Origin: an uncultured Clostridia bacterium
Lineage (GTDB): Bacteria > Bacillota > Clostridia > TANB77 > CAG-508
Direction of reading: 5' to 3'
NCBI GenBank assembly: GCA_934130025.1
Contig: CAKOXG010000050.1
Location: 1 to 5,119 of the forward strand
DNA: 5,119 nucleotides
Of the stretch, positions 1 through 5,119 are shown piece by piece. How positions within the stretch are numbered: the first letter of the stretch is position 1; every line of letters starts with the position of its first letter. The notes beneath the pieces were generated by a model. The model was not told the DNA's origin, searched no databases, and was given only the letters and a program-made list of their open reading frames with translations. A program made the translations under genes and the position numbers.

Positions 1-594
1 TATTTCAAAAGCTTTCTAATCTCCTCAAACAAAATAGGTTTAAACTCCTCAATAGGCAAAGGCATATTATACAAAATAGAATTAAACGAAGTAGAACTTG
101 CGAGTTCAATAATCATAAACAAAGTCGCTTCAGGACATTTAAGTTTAATATTATTTTTCTCAACACCATTCATAAAAATGCTAAAAATAGAGCCATCATC
201 ATAAGGCAAATCCGCAATTCTATTCATAGCCTCGTTATAAATACCTAAAGAAAGGTTTTTAGAAATGAATTTAAGAAGAAGATGGTTTTTAGTTAAAGCA
301 TCAATAATATGTTCAATAATAAAAATAATTTGGTCCTCAAAATCCACAATATTAGTTTTCTTCAAAGCCTTTACAGCATCAGCAAAAAGTTTTCCGTGAC
401 TTTCTTTCAATCAATTTATTTTGAATATCATATTTATCCTTAAAATACAAATAAAAAGTACCTTTGCCAACACCTGCACTTTCAGCAATATCTTGAATAG
501 AAGTCTCTTTAAATCCCTTTTTAGTAAATAGGTTAAATGCAGAACTAAGAAGGGTTTCCTCTTTTATTTTCTTATTTTCTTCCGATTTTTTCAT
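1..594 (-). pseudogene. TetR/AcrR-family transcriptional repressor, frameshifted
   Basis: The N-terminal part (594 down to a TGA at 381-379) encodes a TetR DNA-binding domain. A helix-turn-helix spans about residues 32-51 counted from the 594 start, with the hallmark motifs SIQDIAESAGVGKGTFYLYF and then KDKYDI. After IERKSRK the frame ends at TGA, but the next frame is open from about 393 to base 1. It encodes about 128 residues of plausible all-helical ligand domain, starting LFADAVKAL and ending EEIRKLLK. Removing one base from the A4 or T5 run (plus-strand 390-393 or 384-388) joins the two as KSRKLFADA, giving a normal TetR length near 195. The final codon begins TA at the window edge, so the stop is probably there. 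ATG at 594 is preferred over ATG at 600: the GAGG site lies 9 nt from the former and only 3 nt from the latter. It is divergent from the MMPL gene, so it probably represses that gene and itself. The frameshift may be a real mutation or a sequencing error. Confidence 0.88.
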
Positions 595-603
595 AAGCAT
601 ATA

Positions 604-607
604 CCTC
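604..607 (-). promoter_or_regulatory. Ribosome binding site of tetR, decides its start
   Basis: On the minus strand the sequence reads GAGGTAT, then ATG (600), CTT, ATG (594). The GAGG core is 3 nt from the first ATG and 9 nt from the second. The second ATG is therefore the likelier start, and the protein would begin MKKSEENKK. Confidence 0.5.
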
Positions 608-643
608 GATTCTTTTCATATATTATTCTATATTATGTAACTT

Positions 644-672
644 ATTATCCCACAAAATGAAAAAATAGTCAA
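644..672 (-). promoter_or_regulatory. Sigma-A promoter of tetR
   Basis: Read on the minus strand, a TTGACT -35 (672-667) is followed by exactly 17 bp and a GATAAT -10 (649-644). Transcription would start near 637, about 40 nt before the tetR start codon. The -35 box contains TGACTA, the same half-site seen in the operators on the other side of the divergent region. That fits autorepression, although only one good half-site is present here (TGAAAAAATAGTCA, 658-671). Confidence 0.7.
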
Positions 673-696
673 TAATTTTAAGAAAAAATATTGACT
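667..696. repeat. 8-bp inverted repeat holding both divergent -35 boxes
   Basis: AGTCAATA (667-674) and TATTGACT (689-696) are perfect reverse complements separated by 14 bp. The left arm contains the -35 of tetR and the right arm the -35 of the MMPL promoter. The two promoters are therefore back to back and symmetric, and a single repressor assembly could cover both. Confidence 0.7.
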
Positions 697-719
697 AACG
701 GTCATAAAAGTGCTACAAT
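691..719 (+). promoter_or_regulatory. Sigma-A promoter of the MMPL operon, extended -10
   Basis: TTGACT (691-696) is followed by a 17-bp spacer and TACAAT (714-719). A TG dinucleotide at 711-712 makes it an extended -10. This is near consensus and should be strong when not repressed. The predicted start is near 726, giving a leader of roughly 105 nt that contains one operator-like site and two 32-bp repeats. Confidence 0.82.
692..704. promoter_or_regulatory. Putative TetR operator O1
   Basis: TGACTAACGGTCA has 4-bp inverted arms (TGAC/GTCA) and overlaps the -35 box and the start of the spacer of the MMPL promoter. Palindromes with TGAC/GTCA arms are typical of AcrR/TetR-type operators. The site lies beside a tetR gene and recurs at 735-747. 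Assignment to this regulator is inferred from position and repetition. Confidence 0.72.
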
Positions 720-734
720 GTTTAAAGCTGAAAA

Positions 735-747
735 TGACTAACAGTCA
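735..747. promoter_or_regulatory. Putative TetR operator O2
   Basis: TGACTAACAGTCA differs from O1 by one base and has perfect 5-bp arms (TGACT/AGTCA). It lies about 9-21 bp after the predicted start site. Its centre is 43 bp from that of O1, close to four helical turns, so two repressor dimers would sit on the same DNA face. Binding here would block initiation or early elongation. Confidence 0.72.
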
Positions 748-750
748 AAC

Positions 751-782
751 TGTTCTTAAAAGAACCGGTCCCAAACGAACAA
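751..782 (+). repeat. 32-bp repeat, copy A
   Basis: This unit starts TGTTC, contains the core AAAAGAACCGGTCC and ends GAACAA, so its ends form a short inverted repeat (TGTTC/GAACA). It also contains a small dyad, GTTCTT-AA-AAGAAC (752-765). It differs from copy B at three of 32 positions and from copies C and D at two. It lies in the predicted leader of the MMPL mRNA. Confidence 0.85.
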
Positions 783-814
783 TGTTCACAAAAGAACCGG
801 TCCCAAAAGAACAA
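783..814 (+). repeat. 32-bp repeat, copy B, abutting copy A
   Basis: This second unit follows copy A with no spacer and in the same orientation. It shares the AAAAGAACCGGTCC core and ends GAACAA. The junction GAACAA/TGTTC recreates an inverted repeat. The Shine-Dalgarno region of the MMPL gene begins directly after it, so RNA structure formed by the repeats could affect translation. Confidence 0.85.
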
Positions 815-831
815 GAAAGGAAGAAAAAAGT

Positions 832-2904
832 ATGAAAAAATTTGGTGAATTCATATGTAAGCACAAAATAGCAATACTAATAATAGCAGTATTACTATGT
901 ATACCATCAATATATGGAATGATGGCAACGAGAGTAAATTATGACATATTATCATATTTACCAAGTGACATAGAAACAGTACAAGGCGAAAAAATCTTAT
1001 CAGATGATTTCGATATGGGCTCTTTTTCAATAGTACTTGTAAAAGATATGCCACAAAAAAATCTAATCAATCTAGAAAAACAATTTAGAGAGATAGATTC
1101 AGTAAAAGATGTAATGGGAATAACAGATGTAACAGGAAGTCAAATTCCGGTTGATATGTTACCAGATGATGTATTAAGCGAAATATACAAAGAAGATGGA
1201 ACAACAGCAGTTTTAGTTACATTTGAGGATGGAATTGCAGAAGATAGAACATTAGATGCAATTCAGACATTAAGAGATATAACAGATGAAAACTGTAAAA
1301 TCAGCGGGATGTCAGCAACGAACTTAGACATAAAAGATATATGTAATTCAGAAGTAATAATATATGTAATAATTGCGGTAATACTATGTGCAATAATACT
1401 AGGAGTTGCATTAGATTCATATGCAATGCCATTTATATTATTAGGAAATATTGGAATATCAGTATTATACAATATGGGAACAAACGTCGTATTTTATGAA
1501 ATTTCATATATAACAAAAGCAATAAGTGCAGTGCTACAGCTAGGTGTAACAATGGACTTTGGAATTTTCTTGTACCATAGTTATAAACATCAAAAAGAAA
1601 CAGAAAGTAATAACGATAAGGCAATGGCACTCGCAATAGCAGATACCTTAAAATCTGTTGTAGGAAGCTCACTTACAACAATAGCAGGATTTTTAGCATT
1701 ATGCACAATGAGCTTAACACTTGGAAAAGACATAGGCTTAGTTATGGCAAAAGGTGTTGCATTAGGCGTAATTTGTACAGTAACAATTTTACCAAGCTTG
1801 ATATTAGTTTTCGATAAATCAATAACAAAAACAGCACATAAAGATATTTTACCTAAATTTACGGGAGTAAAGAATTTCGTAATAAATCATTCAAAAGCAA
1901 TTGTGGTAACATTTGTTATAATTTTACCATTTGCAGTTTATGGATATACTCATACAGAAAGTTATTATAACTTAATGAGTGGACTTCCAAAGACATTACC
2001 AAGTGTTCAAGCAAATGATACTTTAGCAAATGATTTTGATATGGTTTCAACAGAACTTGTATTAATAGACAAAAATATACCAGATGATAAAGTTGCAGAA
2101 ATGCTTGAGAAAATTGATAATTTAGATGGAATAAAAATGAGTTTAAGTTATTCAAAAATAACAGATAAGCTAAATATGCCAGCTGAATTTTTACCAGAAA
2201 GTATATTAAAATTATTTACAAGTGATAAATATCAAATGATAATAATAAGTTCAAAATACGAAAATGCAACAGATGAGTTAAATAATCAAATTGCTGAAGT
2301 AAATAACATAATAAAAACTTATGACGAAAATGGATTAATGGCAGGAGAAGGTCCACTTATGAAAGACCTAGTGGAAATTGCAAATCACGATTTCAATAGT
2401 GTAAATACATTCTCAATTGGAGTAATATTTGCATTAATGTTTATAGTATTACAATCTGTTTCGTTACCGGTTATATTAATAATAGTAATAGAATTTGCAA
2501 TATTTATAAATATGGGAATACCAGCATATATGGGACATCAAGTACCATTTGTAGCATCAATAGTAATAGGAACAATCCAACTTGGTGCAACAATAGATTA
2601 CGCGATATTAATAACAAATAAATATACTCAAAAGAGAAAAGAAGGCTTAAGCAAGAAAGATGCTATGGACTACGCACTTGGAACATCAATAAGTTCAATA
2701 GTTGTAAGTGGTTTATGCTTCTTTGGAGCAACATTTGGAGTAGGTGTTTACTCTCAAATAGAAATGATAAGCTCACTATGTATCCTTATTTCAAGAGGTG
2801 CAGTTGTAAGTATGATAAGTGTAATATTAGCACTTCCAACGTTCCTTATGATGTTTGACAAAATTATATGTAAGACAACAATTGGGATGAAAGAAGTAAA
2901 ATAA
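832..2904 (+). CDS. MMPL/RND-superfamily exporter, 12 TM segments
   Basis: This is a predicted proton-driven membrane exporter of the MMPL (YdfJ-like) branch of the RND superfamily, 690 residues long. It has the RND two-fold repeat. Each half has one TM helix, an extracytoplasmic loop and five more TM helices. TM1 is about 12-30, TM2-TM6 lie within 174-327, TM7 is about 356-371 and TM8-TM12 lie within 526-674. The loops are 31-173 and 372-525. The halves match visibly: YDILSYLPSD (37-46) with YYNLMSGLP (378-386), DDFDMGS (58-64) with NDFDMVS (400-406), and LQLGVTMDF with IQLGATIDY. The last pair places D242 in TM4 and D589 in TM10, the expected proton-relay positions. A purine-rich AAAGGAAG site precedes ATG 832. 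Length and domains look complete. The substrate is unknown; lipids, peptides or amphiphilic drugs are typical for the family. It is the first gene of the TetR-controlled operon and lies 87 bp before the LxxG protein gene. Confidence 0.93.
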   Translation: MKKFGEFICKHKIAILIIAVLLCIPSIYGMMATRVNYDILSYLPSDIETVQGEKILSDDFDMGSFSIVLVKDMPQKNLINLEKQFREIDSVKDVMGITDVTGSQIPVDMLPDDVLSEIYKEDGTTAVLVTFEDGIAEDRTLDAIQTLRDITDENCKISGMSATNLDIKDICNSEVIIYVIIAVILCAIILGVALDSYAMPFILLGNIGISVLYNMGTNVVFYEISYITKAISAVLQLGVTMDFGIFLYHSYKHQKETESNNDKAMALAIADTLKSVVGSSLTTIAGFLALCTMSLTLGKDIGLVMAKGVALGVICTVTILPSLILVFDKSITKTAHKDILPKFTGVKNFVINHSKAIVVTFVIILPFAVYGYTHTESYYNLMSGLPKTLPSVQANDTLANDFDMVSTELVLIDKNIPDDKVAEMLEKIDNLDGIKMSLSYSKITDKLNMPAEFLPESILKLFTSDKYQMIIISSKYENATDELNNQIAEVNNIIKTYDENGLMAGEGPLMKDLVEIANHDFNSVNTFSIGVIFALMFIVLQSVSLPVILIIVIEFAIFINMGIPAYMGHQVPFVASIVIGTIQLGATIDYAILITNKYTQKRKEGLSKKDAMDYALGTSISSIVVSGLCFFGATFGVGVYSQIEMISSLCILISRGAVVSMISVILALPTFLMMFDKIICKTTIGMKEVK

Positions 2905-2968
2905 TTGTTCTTTTAGGACCGGTTCTTTTAAGAACATGTTCTTAAAAGAACCGGTCCTAAAAGAACAA
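2905..2968. repeat. 64-bp perfect palindrome: two 32-bp repeats head to head (copies C and D)
   Basis: Bases 2905-2936 are the exact reverse complement of 2937-2968, centred on ACATGT with no spacer. The right half (copy C) is the same 32-bp unit as 751-782 and 783-814, with T instead of C after the GGTCC core. The left half (copy D) is its inverted twin. The palindrome starts immediately after the MMPL stop codon and ends 8 bp before the AGGAG of the next gene. In mRNA it could fold into a stem of almost 30 bp. No T-tract follows, so it does not look like an intrinsic terminator. It may act as an RNA processing or stability element between two operon genes. Confidence 0.92.
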
Positions 2969-2976
2969 AAATTGAA

Positions 2977-2981
2977 AGGAG
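2977..2981 (+). promoter_or_regulatory. Strong ribosome binding site of the LxxG protein gene
   Basis: AGGAG lies 10 nt before ATG 2992. It stays outside the 64-bp palindrome, so it would remain single-stranded if the hairpin formed. This supports start 2992, and the encoded N-terminus is a sensible signal sequence. Confidence 0.75.
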
Positions 2982-2991
2982 ATAATTAATT

Positions 2992-4707
2992 ATGAATAAT
3001 GGAATAAAAAAAGCTATTTGTATAGCAAGTACAGTCACAATGTGTGGATTATATACATTACCAATTTATGCAATCAATGAAAAAGACACAATGTATTGCA
3101 AGGCAAATAATATAGGAGTTGTTTACAAAGAAACTTCAAATGGAGAAGAAAAGAATGAAGATATGCCAATAGATACATCTATTAAATATTATTTGGATGG
3201 AAATGAAATTTCTATTGATGATTTAAAAGGAAAATCTGGAAAGGTTAAAATTGAAATTAATTTTACTAATAAAGATAAGAAAATAGAAACAATAGATGGA
3301 AAGCAAGTTACAATGTATACACCTTATATCGTAGCATGTGGCACTATTTTAGATAATGAAAAATTTTCAAATGTTACAATATCTAGTGGTAAAGTAATAG
3401 ATAATGGCTCAAACTCAGTTGTTCTTGGAATTAGTATGCCAGGAATGCAAGAAAGTTTGGATATTGATGAAATAGACATTCCAGAAAATGTTGTAATAGA
3501 AGCAGATGCCAAAGATTTTGAATTAGGAAATATGTATATGTACATCGAATCAAATGTATTTGATAATGACTTAGACTTTTTAGATGAATTTGATGATTTA
3601 TATGAACAAAGTAAAACTCTAAAAGTTGCAAGTAACCAGTTAGTAAGTGGAAGTCAAACTTTAAAAGATGGAGCAAATACTTATTCAGAAAAAATGGGCG
3701 AATTTAACACAGGTGTTGCTAGCTACACAAATGGCGTAAATACAGTAAGCACAAATTATTCTAAAATAAATGATGGAATATCTTCTGTAAATGAAAATAC
3801 TAAAAAAATAGCAGAAGGAAGCTCTAATTTATCAAGTGGAATAAAAGATTTAAAAAGCAACTTATCTACTATAATTTCAGCAATTGGAAGCATAAAAACA
3901 GGAGCAGATGCAATAGATGGTGGAATTTCTAAGATGGAAACAGCTGTTGAAAACAATATCGAAACTTTAACAGCATCTACTTCTAAAGATTCTGAAACAG
4001 CTAAAACTTTGGCAAAATTAGGAACTGCTACAGAAACTTCAGTTGAAAGTTTAAAAAATACTAAAAAAGCATTAGAAAAAACTGTAAGCACTATGGAAGA
4101 TGGCGAAACCAAAACAGAATTAGAAACAGAAATTGCTAAATTAGATGAACAAATTACTACTTTAGGTAAAAATACAGCTACAGAAAGAGCAGCATATAAT
4201 AAAGCTATGGAAGCAGAAACTACTCAAGTTTTAACAGGTTTAAATACACTTAAATCTTCTTTACAAACATTAAAAGGAGTATCAAGCAAGGTAACAGCTG
4301 GAATTGATCAATTAGTTAGTGGTTCTCCAGAATTACAAGCGGGGTTAGATAAATTAGAAAGCGGATCAAATACTTTATCAAGTGGGGCTAAGAGTTTAAA
4401 CGATGGAACAAGTACTTTGTCTAGTGGAGCTAGAGAATTAAAGAGTGGAATTGATACTTTAAATTCTAATAGTGAAACTATAAAGAGCAGTAGCAGTCAG
4501 TTAAATGATGCAGCTAAAACATTATCTGATGGTGCTAACACTTTATCAGATGGAATGAAACAATTTGATAATGACGGTATTAATACTATTTATAATTTTG
4601 TAAATGGTGATGTTAAAAGTGCTCAAAATAGAGTCGAAAAATTGATGGATTTGGCTAAAAATAGCGGTTCTTATAAGTATGTTTTGAAAGTTGATAATTT
4701 AAAATAA
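2992..4707 (+). CDS. Secreted LxxG heptad-repeat coiled-coil protein (YhgE/Pip-associated type)
   Basis: This 571-residue exported protein has a signal sequence at 1-27 (Lys-Lys at 6-7, hydrophobic core 8-25, possible cleavage after IYA). Residues 60-190 are probably a beta-rich head, including YYLDGNEISIDDLKGKSGKV, a segment common at the N-terminus of MMPL-linked LxxG proteins. From 217 the protein is built of heptads with Leu/Ile and Gly three residues later, such as LVSG (217, 441), LSSG (280, 462, 476) and LSDG (511, 518). One block spans about 217-318 and another about 406-521. Between them lies a Glu/Lys/Thr-rich coiled coil without the Gly pattern. The repeats resemble the xxxLxxG family found in YhgE/Pip phage-infection-type proteins. 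No C-terminal TM helix, lipobox or LPXTG motif is seen, so it is either released or held by an uncleaved signal anchor. It is probably cotranscribed with the MMPL gene, suggesting a partner role outside the membrane. The molecular function is unknown. Confidence 0.88.
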   Translation: MNNGIKKAICIASTVTMCGLYTLPIYAINEKDTMYCKANNIGVVYKETSNGEEKNEDMPIDTSIKYYLDGNEISIDDLKGKSGKVKIEINFTNKDKKIETIDGKQVTMYTPYIVACGTILDNEKFSNVTISSGKVIDNGSNSVVLGISMPGMQESLDIDEIDIPENVVIEADAKDFELGNMYMYIESNVFDNDLDFLDEFDDLYEQSKTLKVASNQLVSGSQTLKDGANTYSEKMGEFNTGVASYTNGVNTVSTNYSKINDGISSVNENTKKIAEGSSNLSSGIKDLKSNLSTIISAIGSIKTGADAIDGGISKMETAVENNIETLTASTSKDSETAKTLAKLGTATETSVESLKNTKKALEKTVSTMEDGETKTELETEIAKLDEQITTLGKNTATERAAYNKAMEAETTQVLTGLNTLKSSLQTLKGVSSKVTAGIDQLVSGSPELQAGLDKLESGSNTLSSGAKSLNDGTSTLSSGARELKSGIDTLNSNSETIKSSSSQLNDAAKTLSDGANTLSDGMKQFDNDGINTIYNFVNGDVKSAQNRVEKLMDLAKNSGSYKYVLKVDNLK

Positions 4708-4712
4708 TTTGC

Positions 4713-4741
4713 TTGACTTAAAAATAGTTTTAAGGTAAAAT
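4713..4741 (+). promoter_or_regulatory. Putative internal sigma-A promoter for the DUF308 gene
   Basis: TTGACT (4713-4718), a 17-bp spacer and TAAAAT (4736-4741) lie just after the stop codon of the LxxG gene. The predicted start is near 4748, about 28 nt before ATG 4776. The quality is good for an AT-rich genome, where chance matches are also common. No TGAC/GTCA operator is present, so this promoter may not answer to the TetR protein. Confidence 0.55.
4717..4734. repeat. Dyad in the promoter spacer upstream of the DUF308 gene
   Basis: CTTAAAA (4717-4723) and TTTTAAG (4728-4734) are perfect 7-bp arms around an ATAG loop. The dyad fills the spacer between the -35 and -10 boxes, where an operator might lie. 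As RNA it is a weak A-U stem without a following U-tract, so it is not a convincing terminator for the gene upstream. Confidence 0.45.
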
Positions 4742-4758
4742 TTAGAAAATAAAGATTC

Positions 4759-4766
4759 AAAGGAGG
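4759..4766 (+). promoter_or_regulatory. Consensus ribosome binding site of the DUF308 gene
   Basis: AAAGGAGG lies 9 nt before ATG 4776. This is a full anti-16S match with good spacing. It fixes the start of the truncated reading frame that follows. Confidence 0.8.
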
Positions 4767-4775
4767 AAATAAGAA

Positions 4776-5119
4776 ATGGAATATTTAGAAAAAGTTTTAA
4801 AGAAAACAGGAGTCACATCACTTGTCACATCAATAATATTTGCAATACTTGGAGCAATTTTAATTGCAAACCCAGAAGGAACAATAAAATTTATTGCAAT
4901 TATTTTAGGCGTTATGTTTGGGCTAGTTGGTTTATACAAAATTATCAATTACTTTGAAAATAGAGGAAAATACGATTTTTACAATTACGATATAGCATAT
5001 GGAGTTATAGCAATAGTACTTGGAATTGTAACAATTTGCTATAGTACACAAATAGGAGCTATATTTAGAATAATTATAGGTTTATGGATTGTTTATAGTG
5101 CAATTCTTCGAATTAATTT
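4776..5119 (+). CDS. DUF308/HdeD-like integral membrane protein, 3' end cut by window
   Basis: The frame is open from ATG 4776 to the window end, giving 114 complete codons without a stop. Four TM helices are visible at about residues 13-31, 37-57, 73-90 and 93-112, with a short charged, Tyr/Asn-rich linker at 60-71 (FENRGKYDFYNY). The two halves look like an internal duplication: AILGAILIANPEGTIKF with AIVLGIVTICYSTQIGAIF, each followed by a G-rich helix ending in LYKIINYF or IVYSAILRINF. This pattern is characteristic of DUF308, the short-repeat membrane family that includes HdeD. Family members occur in acid or envelope stress settings, but their biochemical role is not settled. The gene lies 68 bp after the LxxG gene and appears to have its own promoter, so it may be cotranscribed, independently expressed or both. 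The C-terminus is not visible. Confidence 0.8.
   Translation, partial: MEYLEKVLKKTGVTSLVTSIIFAILGAILIANPEGTIKFIAIILGVMFGLVGLYKIINYFENRGKYDFYNYDIAYGVIAIVLGIVTICYSTQIGAIFRIIIGLWIVYSAILRIN

Noticed and set aside
379..393. Programmed +1 frameshift producing the full TetR protein
   Set aside because: TetR regulators are not known to use one; the site lacks an RF2-like shift context, and an indel in the A4/T5 runs is simpler.
751..814. Two 32-bp repeats as a CRISPR array
   Set aside because: The units abut without any spacer, and the same unit recurs in inverted pairs at 2905-2968; no cas gene is present.
751..831. Riboswitch in the MMPL leader
   Set aside because: The leader is largely explained by two repeat units and an operator; no known riboswitch core was recognised.
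851..2155. Several 67-79 residue minus-strand reading frames inside the MMPL gene
   Set aside because: They are Leu/Tyr-rich antisense shadows of TM-coding sequence, without supporting start signals or recognisable domains.
2905..2968. Palindrome after the MMPL gene as a Rho-independent terminator
   Set aside because: It has no terminal loop and no T-tract on either side, and a strong SD and in-phase operon gene follow within 25 bp.
3031..3048. Lipobox at Cys18 of the LxxG protein (VTMC)
   Set aside because: Met before the Cys does not fit the lipobox pattern, and the hydrophobic stretch continues beyond the Cys to a better cleavage site after IYA.
3756..4112. 118-residue minus-strand reading frame inside the LxxG gene
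   Set aside because: It is antisense to heptad-coding DNA, its composition mirrors the sense repeats, and the plus-strand gene is well supported.
4757..4948. 63-residue minus-strand reading frame at the right end
   Set aside because: It is antisense to the DUF308 gene, which has a consensus SD and a four-TM duplicated structure.

Overview
This is a low-GC, A+T-rich window. Strong Shine-Dalgarno sites, a secreted protein with no outer-membrane features and textbook sigma-A promoters point to a Gram-positive Bacillota, most likely a clostridial or related gut-type anaerobe. The exact taxon cannot be read from the sequence. The window holds one divergently arranged locus built around an RND-superfamily MMPL exporter.

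Layout: (1) 1-594, minus strand: a TetR/AcrR-family repressor. Its helix-turn-helix domain is intact, but a one-base frameshift near 384-393 separates it from its ligand-binding domain, which stays open in the next frame to the window edge. (2) 595-831: a compact divergent control region. It has back-to-back promoters for tetR and the exporter, two TGACTAAC(G/A)GTCA operator-like palindromes flanking the exporter start site, and two exactly adjacent copies of a 32-bp repeat in the exporter leader. (3) 832-2904: a 690-residue, 12-TM MMPL transporter with both RND halves and both intramembrane Asp motifs. (4) 2905-2968: two more copies of the same 32-bp repeat, head to head, forming a 64-bp perfect palindrome directly after the stop codon. 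(5) 2992-4707: a 571-residue exported protein made mostly of LxxG heptads of the YhgE/Pip-associated type. (6) 4708-4775: a short gap with an apparent internal promoter. (7) 4776-5119: the start of a DUF308/HdeD-like four-TM membrane protein, cut by the window end.

Likely joint function (inference): the TetR protein senses a ligand, perhaps an amphiphile or lipid-like compound, and represses the MMPL/LxxG pair. The MMPL protein exports a hydrophobic or lipidic substrate using the proton gradient. The long secreted coiled coil may act with it in the cell wall, where a Gram-negative RND pump would use an adaptor. The DUF308 protein may belong to the same response but appears to have its own promoter. 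The most unusual items are the mobile-looking 32-bp repeats placed at both control points of the operon, the 64-bp palindrome, and the long in-register heptad protein.
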